DNA of 64,000 nt from an uncultured Thermoanaerobaculia bacterium (lineage in GTDB: Bacteria; Acidobacteriota; Thermoanaerobaculia; Multivoradales; Multivoraceae), in contig OX638294.1 in assembly GCA_951812325.1 (NCBI GenBank), forward strand, positions 248,001-312,000, given 5' to 3'. Shown piece by piece: positions 1 through 15,300 of the stretch. Within the stretch, counting starts at the first letter, position 1. The number at the start of each line of letters is the position of its first letter. Made by a program: the position numbers and the translations under genes. Under the pieces are notes generated by a model. The model saw only the letters and a program-made list of their open reading frames with translations. It was not told the origin of the DNA and did not search any database.

Positions 1-3989
<3,989 letters not shown>

Positions 3990-4083
3990 CCGGCACGGTC
4001 CCGGACATTGAGCCCCGGTCACTCCCCGCACCATCCGAGAGGCGGCTGCCACAGCAGCAGCCACGTTCATCGAAAAGGGGAGT

Positions 4084-4199
4084 AGGGCGCCGGTTCAAGG
4101 CACAGCTTGAGCCGCGCCTGCTCGGCTCAAGCTCTGAGCGTTGCCTGCAGCCCGACCTGGACCTCTGACAGGCGCGGTCCCGGACATCGAGCCCCTTGC
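4084..4199. repeat. 3'-end repeat module with hairpin, copy 1
   Basis: This unit starts with GCCGGTTCAAGGCACAGC and contains a perfect 11-bp stem (4104-4114 and 4123-4133, loop 4115-4122). It ends with CCCGACCTGGACCTCTGA followed by a GGTCCCGGACAT.GAGCCCC tail. That tail matches the 3' end and trailer of the type ISP gene (3969-4012). A second full copy lies at 7771-7886. It looks like the 3' end of another type ISP-like gene left behind by recombination, or a small dispersed element that gathers downstream of such genes. Confidence 0.8.
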
Positions 4200-4277
4200 T
4201 GGCATGGTACGCAATCTGTGCTAGCGGCAAGAAGCTGCGGTGAAGCAAGAGCCATAGCCAGCGTGGATGCCATCTCG

Positions 4278-4306
4278 CCGCCGCCTCCGGATGGAGGCGG
4301 CGGTTT
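4278..4306 (+). terminator. Possible intrinsic terminator hairpin
   Basis: A perfect 11-bp GC-rich stem (CCGCCGCCTCC with GGAGGCGGCGG) closes a GGAT tetraloop and is followed by only three T residues. It lies about 290 bp beyond the type ISP stop. The short T run makes termination plausible rather than certain. Confidence 0.45.
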
Positions 4307-4745
4307 CGCGTTCCAGTTCCAAGCTGGCCCTGTTTGTCTATCGACTGGTGACGGGCGAGTGGGAACCAGATGCCCGTGCTAGCTTCACCCAACCTCCACC
4401 CACCGAAGGAGCTCTCCCGGTGCATTCGAGACCTGCACGGCGTCGAGCAGTGAAATGGAAGCAGCCCTGGATTTGGCCGCTCCGGATGCGCGTTCCCGGT
4501 ATCGCGGTCGGTGCGACACTCGCACTCTGGTCCTTGGGGACTGTCTGTATCGAAACAGGACTCTCGCGATAGAGGGGGCGGGACGGAAGGGCCGCGAGTT
4601 ACGGCGGCGTACCTTGGCGGCGAAGTCCCGCGTACCGCCGGAGTCGGGCGCCTTATGTGCGATCTGGGGGGGCTGCTGGCAAACTGCCAGTGGGCAGCTC
4701 GGCGGCGCAGGGGCGAACAGCGGCTGGCAGAACTGACGAAGACCG
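4307..4745. other. Intergenic stretch with no gene seen
   Basis: No reading frame here has recognisable protein content, and no RNA gene is apparent. The promoter for the following ABC exporter operon should lie here, but I cannot point to a convincing -35/-10 pair. Confidence 0.5.
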
Positions 4746-6266
4746 ATGACGCACTCGATCCTCACCGTGGTCCGCCTTCGTGCGCTCGCCGGGTGGCGCA
4801 AGGCGTTGACCGAGAAGGCGAAGCTGGTGTTCGGCGTCCTGTTCGCCGTCCTCTTGACCGTGAACTACACGTTCAGCCTGAAGAGCATGAAGGAGATGCC
4901 GTTCGAGAACGCGCCGGTGGACATGCTGTTCGTGTTGATGTCCCTCTTCGTGCTGATGACGGTCTTGCAGGTGGCGCCGGTGGCGCAGTGGTTCAGCCGG
5001 CATCAGGGAGCGAAGTTCGGGCTTGCGCTGCGGCGGCGCGCGGCGCTGGTCGTGGGCACGGGACTGGTCGGTCTGCCGATGGTTCTCGTGTTGCTGACCG
5101 AGGCGCTGGCGCTGGTGTTCGCGGGGAGCGGCTGGCCCCGGGGCGCCGAGTGGGCGTTCGAGGGCATGGATGTCGTCGCCGCCGTGGGCGCTCTGATCGC
5201 GGCCGGCCCACTGGGGGCCGTCATCATGGGCGGGCAGGGTCGGCGGCGCTGGCTTGGGGTTGGATTGGCGATCCTGCTGCTCGGGCTGCTCGGCGCGAGC
5301 GCGGTGGAGCCGCTGTGGGCCGGTGAGGCGTCGTGGGCCGGCGCCGCCGTGAGCGGTGGCCGGCTCGCGTTGCTGTTGGCCCTGGTTACCGGAGCCTTCG
5401 CTCTGGAGCAGCGCAGCCCCGACGATCGCGGCGCGAAGACGAAGAAGCGGCGCGCCTCGTCGGCCGCGGAGAAACCGAAGAGGGAACGGCGCGCCGCAGC
5501 CGCCCGTCGGGCCCCGGCGGGCCTCTGGTCGCGGCCTGTCGTCGTCGTCGCGCTGGCGGAAGCGCGGATGATGCTCCGCTTCCGTCAGGTGCGCCTGAAC
5601 CTGGTCGTCAGTTGGATCATGCCGCTGTTCATGGCCGTCATGCTCAGGGGCGGCGACATCCCGGACGGCGGCGGCCAGTTCGCCTTGTGGACGACAGCCG
5701 GTCTCGCGGCGTTCCTCAGTGTGTTCTGGATCGCGTTCTTCGCCAACTTGTTGGGATTCACGGCCGACGGCGCCCGGCGGCTCTCGATGTCGGCGGAGAA
5801 GGCGCTTGGCGCCTTCATGCCCGGCAAGGTGCTGGGCGCTTTCGCCGTGGTCGGGGCCCTCGTGTTCGCGCAGACGGCGGTCGCCGTTTCGCTGCTGACG
5901 GGCCGGATTCCACCGATCGACCGGGCGATTCCGTTTCTCGTCGCTGCCTTCTCTCTGCTTGCGCTGGCGGGCGGCGGAACAGTGGTGTCGATCTGGCTGC
6001 CCAGGAAACCGAAGCTCCACGAGCAGCGCGCCTTCTACTGCAGCGTGTTGGCGATGGTGGCGCTGGGGTGCGTGTGGCTGGTCCAGGCGGCGATCTTCGG
6101 GGGTTCGGTGGTCGCGGCGCGACTGCTCGTCGGCCCCCGGCTCGCCTTGGTGATGATGACGGTGCTGCTGCTGTTCGCGGCAGCGGGGTGCGGGGCCCTG
6201 GTGGTTTCGCTGGGCAAGGGCGACTGGCTGCGGCGGCGGCTGCGGGAATGGGCGGTGACGGCATGA
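4746..6266 (+). CDS. ABC-2 type exporter membrane protein
   Basis: This 506-residue integral membrane protein is the probable transmembrane half of an ABC exporter; the ATPase gene follows with a 4-bp ATGA overlap. Several hydrophobic segments are evident: near residues 25-38 (LVFGVLFAVLLTVNYTF), 58-75, 95-120, and about six in the second half. Between the halves is a basic stretch near residues 225-265 rich in Lys, Arg and Ala, presumably cytoplasmic. The architecture resembles unclassified ABC permeases in GC-rich Acidobacteriota-like genomes. The substrate cannot be read from the sequence. The ATG start is the first in frame, with only a weak purine-rich stretch upstream. Confidence 0.75.
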   Translation: MTHSILTVVRLRALAGWRKALTEKAKLVFGVLFAVLLTVNYTFSLKSMKEMPFENAPVDMLFVLMSLFVLMTVLQVAPVAQWFSRHQGAKFGLALRRRAALVVGTGLVGLPMVLVLLTEALALVFAGSGWPRGAEWAFEGMDVVAAVGALIAAGPLGAVIMGGQGRRRWLGVGLAILLLGLLGASAVEPLWAGEASWAGAAVSGGRLALLLALVTGAFALEQRSPDDRGAKTKKRRASSAAEKPKRERRAAAARRAPAGLWSRPVVVVALAEARMMLRFRQVRLNLVVSWIMPLFMAVMLRGGDIPDGGGQFALWTTAGLAAFLSVFWIAFFANLLGFTADGARRLSMSAEKALGAFMPGKVLGAFAVVGALVFAQTAVAVSLLTGRIPPIDRAIPFLVAAFSLLALAGGGTVVSIWLPRKPKLHEQRAFYCSVLAMVALGCVWLVQAAIFGGSVVAARLLVGPRLALVMMTVLLLFAAAGCGALVVSLGKGDWLRRRLREWAVTA

Positions 6267-6979
6267 CGATGTTGTGGTTCGACACGGTCGACAAGTCGTA
6301 CGGCGACCTGGAGGTTCTGCGCTCGGTGAACCTGGAGATCGGGTCGGGCGTGCAGTGCCTGGTGGGGCGGAATGGCGCCGGCAAGACGACACTGATGCGC
6401 CTCGGACTTGGCCTGACCGAGCCGAACGGCGGGATCGTGCGGATGTTCGGGTTCGACCCGCGCGTCCATCCGGAGATCATGGCCCGCGTCGGCATCCTGC
6501 TCGAGCAGGACGAGCTGTTCGACTTTCTGCGGCCGCTCGAGTTCCTCGACTACTGCGCCGCGTTGTACGGCCTGGACGCCGGCGCTGCGCGCACACGAGC
6601 GGCCGATCTGCTGGAGGCACTGGAGGTGCCGGCCTCCGGCCGCCTCTGTCATCAGCTCTCGACCGGCAACCGCCGGCAGTTGGCTCTCGCCGCGGCGTTG
6701 TTGCACGAACCGGAGTTGCTGATTCTCGACGAGCCGTTCAACGGCCTGGACCCCGTCGCGGTCGCGCGCCTCTGCCGGATGCTGCGCGACTTCGCCGGTG
6801 ACGGGCGCGGCGTCCTGCTGTCGTCTCACCGCCTCGAACTCGTCGAAGAGATTGCGGACCAGGTCTACTTCGTGGCCGACTGTGCGGTGACGCCTTGGTC
6901 CGCGGAGCGGGTCAAGGCGTGGTACGACGAGTTGAGGGTCGGTGGCGGGGAGCGGCCGCCGAGCGAGGCAACCGCCTGA
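6263..6979 (+). CDS. ABC transporter ATP-binding protein
   Basis: This is the ATPase partner of the overlapping permease, about 238 residues. It has a Walker A motif GRNGAGKTT near residue 39, a signature with Thr and Asn in place of the usual Gly-Gln (LSTGNRRQLALAAALL), Walker B LLILDEPFNGLD and the switch histidine in LLSSHRLELVE. It is close to the CcmA/NatA-type ATPases that power ABC-2 exporters. The chosen ATG overlaps the permease stop (ATGA), which implies translational coupling. The frame is open far upstream, but that part is only a shadow of the permease gene. Confidence 0.9.
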   Translation: MTMLWFDTVDKSYGDLEVLRSVNLEIGSGVQCLVGRNGAGKTTLMRLGLGLTEPNGGIVRMFGFDPRVHPEIMARVGILLEQDELFDFLRPLEFLDYCAALYGLDAGAARTRAADLLEALEVPASGRLCHQLSTGNRRQLALAAALLHEPELLILDEPFNGLDPVAVARLCRMLRDFAGDGRGVLLSSHRLELVEEIADQVYFVADCAVTPWSAERVKAWYDELRVGGGERPPSEATA

Positions 6980-6980
6980 G

Positions 6981-7241
6981 CTAAGCGACCTCCGCTTCCT
7001 GGAAGGCTCGCGCCCGGAACAGGAAGTCGATGATGTTGCCCTCGTGGGGCTGCAGCCAGTGGATCAGACCCTTGTCGGGCCTCGACAGCCGAACGTACCG
7101 AGAACGGACCAGAACCCGCCGCGCGAAGCCGTAGGCATCGGCGCGCTCCAAGAATCGGAAGTCGACCGGCGCGCTGCCGGCCATGAAGTCCCGGACCTCG
7201 TCCAGGCTGCGAAGGCGCTCGATGTCGAGTTGCAAGATCAT
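6981..7241 (-). pseudogene. N-terminal fragment of an integrase/transposase
   Basis: The first 55 residues (MILQLDIERLRSLDEVRDFM...RYVRLSRPDKGL) have the pattern of the N-terminus of DDE integrases that begin with a short helical region ending in DKGL. After DKGL the sequence departs from that pattern and ends within 30 residues, so the catalytic core is missing. Upstream of its start are two direct copies of AGATGAGCCTG in the coding orientation (7267-7277 and 7302-7312), as often seen near such insertion-sequence ends. The identification is by memory of the family and is moderate. Confidence 0.5.
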
Positions 7242-7477
7242 CCTCCAATGATCCCCAACACCCGCTCAGGCTCATCTCTCGTGAGATTGACATCGCGCCT
7301 CCAGGCTCATCTGTCATGGGACAAGCAGGGCTGTTCCAAAGTCGTTGACAGAGCCATGAGTTGACAGGTGATTCGTCTGGCATTGGACATTTCGCCGCGA
7401 TTCCGGCATCGTCTTCGGCGATGGAGGTGGTTGATGGCGGAGTCTTCGGCTGGGGTTGATCTGGGCGGGATCACGGT

Positions 7478-7702
7478 GTGAAGTCTGTACGACTTTCGGT
7501 CACTAACGTCGTTGTATTTCTGATCATGGCGACGCTCGGATCGATGCTGCTCGCCGTGGCTATTTTCGTGGTCGCCGCCCTTCTCTTCGGTGACCATGTG
7601 CCAACCAGCAGGGCGGTATCGTTAGGAGTTCTGGGTCTCGGATTGTTGGCGTTGGGAGGATACTGGTGGCGCGAGGCCTTTCGCCGTCTCGGCGGCGATT
7701 AG
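7478..7702 (+). CDS. Small two-helix membrane protein, function unknown
   Basis: This 74-residue protein has two clear hydrophobic segments, about residues 9-37 (VVVFLIMATLGSMLLAVAIF) and 48-63 (LGVLGLGLLALGGYW), and a basic C-terminus WWREAFRRLGGD. The GTG start follows a GGGCGGGA stretch at suitable spacing. I recognise no family. It stands alone between an integrase relic and a repeat copy, so it may be a small accessory gene of transferred DNA. Confidence 0.5.
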   Translation: MKSVRLSVTNVVVFLIMATLGSMLLAVAIFVVAALLFGDHVPTSRAVSLGVLGLGLLALGGYWWREAFRRLGGD

Positions 7703-7770
7703 GGCGGCACTCCCGAGCCGCCGAGGCCCTGTCGGAAGGCCTGCGAGCGCCCGTGTTCGAGCGCTTCGGA

Positions 7771-7886
7771 AAGGTGCCGGTTCAAGGCACAGCTTGAGCC
7801 GCGCCTGCTCGGCTCAAGCTGTGAGCGTTGGCTGCAGCCCGACCTGGACCTCTGACCGGCACGGCCCCGGACATTGAGCCCCGGTC
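7771..7886. repeat. 3'-end repeat module with hairpin, copy 2
   Basis: This copy shares the GCCGGTTCAAGGCACAGC start, the 11-bp hairpin (7791-7801 and 7810-7820), the CCCGACCTGGACCTCTGA coding end and the CCGGACATTGAGCCCCGGTC trailer with the copy at 4084-4199 and with the type ISP gene's own 3' end. The similarity runs on to about 7915 (CCATCCGAGAGGC, also at 4031-4043). The 7703-8107 interval holds no gene; this repeat and the vapB promoter region are all I see there. Confidence 0.8.
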
Positions 7887-8107
7887 CTCTCCCGGCGCCA
7901 TCCGAGAGGCGCAGTCTCTGAGCAGCCTCTCGCGCCTGATGTCGCAGGCTCCAGGTCTGGCCAAGCCCCCACACCTCGCCATGAACTCACGCCGGGTCAG
8001 ACCGCGGCTCGCCCGATCGGGGATTGCCGGGCTGTCATCGGCGCCTTCTTGATGCGGCGGCGAGCTTCCGGTAAGGTGGCAAGCCATATTCATCGATACG
8101 GGGAGCC

Positions 8108-8356
8108 ATGGTAAAGACCACGATAGAGATCTCGGACGACTTGGCAAGAGAGGCAAAGGCCCACGCGGCGAGGGAGAACATCACGCTGCGGGAGCTGTTC
8201 GAGCGGGGGTTGCGGATGGCGATCCAGGTGGACCGGGAAGCCGCCGGCTTCACGCTGAGGGATGCGAGCGTTGGCGGCCACGGTCTGGAGCCGGAGTTCC
8301 AGGGCGCCGATTGGGGCCGCATTCGCGATGCGATCTATGAAGGACGGGGGAGTTGA
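8108..8356 (+). CDS. vapB: VapB-type antitoxin
   Basis: This 82-residue protein begins MVKTTIEISDDLAREAKAHA and continues with a short ribbon-helix-helix-like region (ENITLRELFERGLRMAIQ), the pattern of VapB antitoxins that bind their own operator. The C-terminal tail (DASVGGHGLEPEFQGADW) is where such proteins wrap the toxin active site. The toxin gene starts inside its stop codon region (TTGA overlap), so the pair is translationally coupled. A GGGGAGCC purine stretch precedes the ATG. Confidence 0.88.
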   Translation: MVKTTIEISDDLAREAKAHAARENITLRELFERGLRMAIQVDREAAGFTLRDASVGGHGLEPEFQGADWGRIRDAIYEGRGS

Positions 8357-8787
8357 TCGCCACGGACACGAACATCCTCGTCTACGCCCACCGCACCGAC
8401 TCCGAATGGCACGATCAGGCGAAGGCGTGCCTGACGGCGCTTGCCGAGGGTCGCGTGGCATGGGGACTGCCCTGGTCGTGCGTTCACGAATTCCTGGCGA
8501 CGGTTACACGACCGCGAATCTACCGTCCGCCTTCCACGCTGGAGGCCGCGATCGGGCAGGTCGACGCCTGGCTCGAGTCTCCCGTGGCGAACCTCCTGAC
8601 GGAGACATTCGCCCACTGGGAGTTGCTTGAGGACCTGCTCCGACAGGGCCACGTCAGAGGACCGATGGTCCACGACGCGCGTGTGGCCTCCATCTGCCTC
8701 GCGCACGGCGTCACCGAGTTCTGGACCGCCGACCGCGACTTCAGCCGGTTCCCCGGCCTGCCTGCCCGAAATCCGCTGTTCGATTGA
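8353..8787 (+). CDS. vapC: PIN-domain toxin of the VapC family
   Basis: This 144-residue PIN ribonuclease has the expected acidic residues: Asp5 in IATDTNILVYAH, Glu in the CVHEFLATVTR segment, Asp in MVHDARVASICLAHG, and Asp in FWTADRDFSRF. It is predicted to cleave RNA and to be neutralised by the upstream VapB-like protein. The start is TTG overlapping the antitoxin stop; no ATG alternative keeps the first conserved Asp. Length and motif order are normal, so the toxin appears intact. Confidence 0.88.
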   Translation: MIATDTNILVYAHRTDSEWHDQAKACLTALAEGRVAWGLPWSCVHEFLATVTRPRIYRPPSTLEAAIGQVDAWLESPVANLLTETFAHWELLEDLLRQGHVRGPMVHDARVASICLAHGVTEFWTADRDFSRFPGLPARNPLFD

Positions 8788-8890
8788 GCAGTCGCTCAGG
8801 CAGCTGAGCGAAGCCGCCAAGGTCTCTTCTCTTTGAGCCTCGCGGCTCTTGAGTTCCGTGGCGCCCGGTCGACGTCCGGAGTTGCCGCCG

Positions 8891-8962
8891 GTCAGTTGGG
8901 CTTCTTCCGCCTCACTCCGGGAGCGGGGAAGCGCGAGATCCCGCGGAGCGGCCAGGCCTGCG

Positions 8963-8984
<22 letters not shown>
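8891..8984. repeat. Direct repeat of the clpA 3' end
   Basis: GTCAGTTGGGCTTCTTCCGC plus CTC occurs at 8891-8913 and again at 8962-8984, 71 bp apart. The second copy is the last codons and stop of clpA (RRKKPN-stop on the minus strand), and the first lies just downstream. It looks like a short duplication of the gene end. Confidence 0.85.
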
Positions 8985-11392
<2,408 letters not shown>

Positions 11393-11698
11393 GCGTACGG
11401 AAGCGATGGTCGTTCCTCCCGTTGGCCGGGAACGTTCGCCGCGGCGTCGCTGCGCTGTCGCGCCGGGCACAGACGGCTGGTTTCCTGTCGGCGGTTGGTC
11501 CACGGGAGTCTGTCGCCCTGGCCGGGCCGGCGTCTCCTCGACCACGGCGTCGAACCGTGCCGTGGACGCGGGTGTGTTCCATCCGGGCTTGCGCAGCAGA
11601 ACACTGCGCCGCAGAACGCTGCGCGGCTGGCGCCGCGGCGCGAGGTCGTGGTGAGGTGGGGGTTGGGGACGAACATGAGCCTGCGAAAGGTCCGGCGG

Positions 11699-12082
11699 CT
11701 AGTTGACGCCGTCGTTGCCCTCACCGTCGCCGTCGTCGTTGCCCTCACCGTCGCCGTCGTCGGGCTCGATCGTGCACAGCAGCGGGACCTCCGCCTTCTG
11801 GGCGAGGCTGCCCACCTCGGCGGCCTTGGTCTCGGCCACCGAGAAGGGATAGAGCCCGGCCACGCCGACGCCGTTCTGGTGGACATGCAGCATCAGGCGC
11901 GAGGCGTCCGACTCGGTCATGTGGAAGACGTGCCGCAGGACCACGACGACGAACTCGCGCGGCGTGAAGTCGTCGTTGTGGAGGAGTACCTTGTAGAGAC
12001 GCGGCCGGGCCAGACGGGTCGTGGTCTTCGTCTTGGTGAGGACCTTGCCGTCGCCCCTCTGGTCGTCTTCGAAGTGCGGCAT
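11699..12082 (-). CDS. clpS: ClpS adaptor, N-end rule recognin
   Basis: ClpS delivers N-degron substrates to ClpA. The core contains YKVLLHNDDFTPREFVVVVL, the signature of the substrate pocket, then HMTESDASRLMLHVHQNGVGV and a conserved C-terminal strand. At 127 residues it is slightly longer than usual because of an acidic tail in which DDGDGEGN is repeated twice (an imperfect 24-bp tandem duplication near 11704-11760). It precedes clpA by about 300 bases, which hold no other gene. Confidence 0.96.
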   Translation of the reverse strand: MPHFEDDQRGDGKVLTKTKTTTRLARPRLYKVLLHNDDFTPREFVVVVLRHVFHMTESDASRLMLHVHQNGVGVAGLYPFSVAETKAAEVGSLAQKAEVPLLCTIEPDDGDGEGNDDGDGEGNDGVN

Positions 12083-12221
12083 GACGGGCCGATTATAGAG
12101 GCGGCAGAGATTCCGGGCGCTCTGCGGTCAGCCGTTCAACGGGAAGTGATGGTGAACGCCCGCGCCGTCGCGCGTGTCCCCTCCGGCGGTTTGCGTAGAG
12201 AAGCTCATCGCGCCGGCGACG

Positions 12222-12325
12222 GTTCTCCGGGTGCGTGGACCAGAGGGTCCGCGCTCGGGTGAAACACCCCGGATGCGGAGCGGAAGGTCTCCGCGCCCGG
12301 CGTGGGGGTCGCGCACCCGGAGAAC
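12222..12325. repeat. 14-bp perfect inverted repeat spanning about 100 bp
   Basis: GTTCTCCGGGTGCG at 12222-12235 is the exact reverse complement of CGCACCCGGAGAAC at 12312-12325. The 76 bases between carry further partial self-complementarity. It sits in the gap between clpS and the downstream protease gene, which otherwise holds nothing I recognise. It could be a small non-autonomous element or a transcript-end structure. Confidence 0.7.
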
Positions 12326-12387
12326 GGAACGCCGAACATGCCGTTCTCGGCGATTGCGCCGTCAGGTGGCTCGAGGCATCCCTAAGG

Positions 12388-15300
12388 TCACGCGGTGCAG
12401 CCGAAGGCCGCGGTGTCGCTCGCCGCGTCGGCGGTCTGCCCCAGGCGGTTCGTGTGGGTCCAGACCTGGCCGTCCGGGCTTTCGACGCGCAGGTTGAAGG
12501 CGAGGTCGGTGACCGGCGCGACGAAGACCCAGCGGTGGCCGTTCACGCCGCAGCCGTCGAGCACCTTGATCAGGACTTCCGCGTTGTTCCGCTCGAAGAA
12601 GTAGAGCAGAGCGGACTGCGAGGAATCGAGGCCCCAGTCGAGCGCGTCGCCGGTCTCGCCGGCGTAGGTCTCGTAGCACATGGAGACCTGGTAGCCGCCG
12701 GCCAGGGTGAGTGCGGTACCGCCCGGCTCGCAGTCCGTGGACGCGCCCGCACTCCGGCGCTCCAGCGAGGCGAGGCCGGCGCCGGTCAGGCCGCGGGAAC
12801 GCAGAAACGCCGCGTGCCCGCCCTCGGCGACCGTCGCCTGCGCCTTTGCTGCGGCGATCTCGGCCGGCGTGCAGGGGAAGGCCGTCGTGTCGCTCACCGT
12901 GCGGGCGGTGCTGCCCTGCGGGTTGCCGTCGTCGTTCCACCTGAGACGCTCCTGAGGCCGGCGCTTCGAATCGTAGTACCACTCCTGGCGCCTGTCCGGG
13001 ACCCAGGGACCGTATTCCTGGATGTGCAGCCGAAATCCCAAGGTCGTCACCGGCGCGACGAAGACCCAGCGGTGGCCGTTGACGGCGCAGCCATCCAGCA
13101 CCTTCACGAGCACCTCGACGTTGTCGCGATCGAAGAAGTACAGGAGCCCGGACTGGTCCGCCTCCAGGCGATAGTCCCAGGCCCGCCGGCGCTCGCCCTC
13201 GGGAGTCTCCACGCAAACATCGACGTCGTAGCCGTCCAACTCCAGGCCGGTGGACCGTGACCAGGTCAAGCAATCTGGCAGCTCTCCCGCGGGCGTGGCC
13301 TCCGGGAACGGCCCCGGCATGAACTCGAAGTCGAGCGTCTCGCTGGCGGAGAAGCCCGCGGCGTTGTACGCGACGACGACGAAGGAGTACCGACCGCGCT
13401 GCGCGTGCGCTCCATCGATCCAGACTTGCCTCTCCGAATCCCAACCGCCCGCCGTGATCTGTAGCTCCTCCTCCGCCGCCAGTCCCCGGACGTCCGCCGA
13501 CCGGGCGCTCGCCGGCAATGCGGCCCCGTAGCGGCGCCAGACTTCATCCGGCTCGTCGCCGGACCACTTGCGGTACCAAACCTCGAAGCCGTCTGGCGAC
13601 GCCGAGCCGCCGGCGCGCCAGGTCAGACGGACGCCGTCGTCTCCCGCTGTCCGGGCGCTCAGATGCGCCGGCGCCGCCGGAGCGCCCGTGGCAGCTCGGG
13701 GCGGGTGCAGATCGAACACATCGCTGCTGAGGTTACCCCACCTGTTCGCCGAGACCTTGTAGCGGCCGCCCGGCCGCAGCCCGGTGATGTCCACGCCCGT
13801 CATCTCCACGGGCGCGAAGTCATCCGGCGGATCGAAGAGCGGCGTCACGTTGCCGTCGGTCCACTCCTCGTCAACAACGTACTTCCACCCGCCGCCCTCA
13901 GTGTCAACCGTCTTGAACCCCCACCTGTACGATTCGCTCTCGCCTCCCGTCAGGCCGACGCGGACGAACCCTCCGTAGACCCCCTGCTCAAGAGCAAAGG
14001 AAACACGCACCGTGTTCCGGTCTGTCCACCGGGCCGTGATCCGTCGCGGGTTCTGCACCCTGGGCTCCTGCGCCTCCCCGCTGCGCACCGCCACGGGAAC
14101 AGTCTCATGAAACAGGCGTTCCACCTCGCTCGTCCCGGCGACGCCGATCGTCCAGCCGTTCGGCTGGTGCCGAACGGACGAGTAGAACGGTTCCGTCACG
14201 GCGTAACGGTCGGGGTCGTCCCAGAGGTCCTGGCCGTAGCTCATGACCGTACTTGGGCAGTACAGTGCGTCGCCCCCTCCCTCAGGCGTGGCGCACGAGG
14301 TCAGGTCGGTATGGCCGAAAATGTACGGGCGCAACGAATCCGACTGGGCTTCGGCAAAGTTGCTGAAGGTCACCGGCTCGTGATGGCCGCCCAGGTTGTG
14401 CCCGATCTCATGGGCGAAGACGTCCGGAACCGGAACGGACCAGCCAATCAAGACGTGCGGATCGAGATCCCATCTCAAGTCGGCCCTGCCGACTACGTAC
14501 GAGGAACCCCTATCGGGCAGGAAGTGGACGAGGTCGGCTTGATGGCGCTGTTGCAGCCGCCATACGTCGTGGTCTCGCTCGAACTCCCAGTGCCATTGCG
14601 ACAATTGCCCGTTGTTGTGCCCGTTGTTGCGGTGACCGCCATTGACACCAGGGTGACTCGCCCAGACCGGGTCCCATCGCTCGGGGATCAGATTCGCCGT
14701 TGCCGGGATCTGTCCGTTGCGGAACACCATGTTCAGGTAGTCCTCGAGTTGCTGGATGCCGACGGAGGGTCCCCCGATGACCCGCCACCAGAGTTCCGTG
14801 CGGCGGGGATAGAGGGCGAGGATGTCCAGACTGCTGCCGGTCGATCCTCCCGCAACAGAATCCGGGCGGTCGCGGGCGAGCGCCGGCGAGACGGCCGGGC
14901 CGGCCGGCGGTCTTCCCTCCACCACGCCGCACCAGTTTCCGGTTGGTCCCTGTTCCACGGCGAGTGTTCCCCGGCCGTCGGGTCCGGCGTGGACGGTGTA
15001 CTTCGGTCCTCCCGGTTCTCCGAACCAGCCGACGAGGTGCTCGTCCTGGACCGTGAACAGGACGCTTTCGTATCCGGCGCCGGGCACTTCGCCGGTCCAC
15101 AGGAAGTTGCCGTTTCCGCGGTCCTCGAACACCGCGTTCCCGGCTTCGATCACCGTGCCGTCCGCAAGCGGCAGTTCAAGGTGTCCGAAGCCGAGCCGCA
15201 GGTAGTCGAACGTGACCTGGATCCGCGCAGCCTCGGCGGTCAGGGGTCCGAAGCCGTCTGTTGCGGCAAAGGGCAGGACGCCGGCGGCCTCGACCGGCGG

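Noticed and set aside
4511..5326. A plus-strand frame starting before the ABC permease
   Set aside because: Its N-terminal part has no family content and the rest is the permease gene in another frame.
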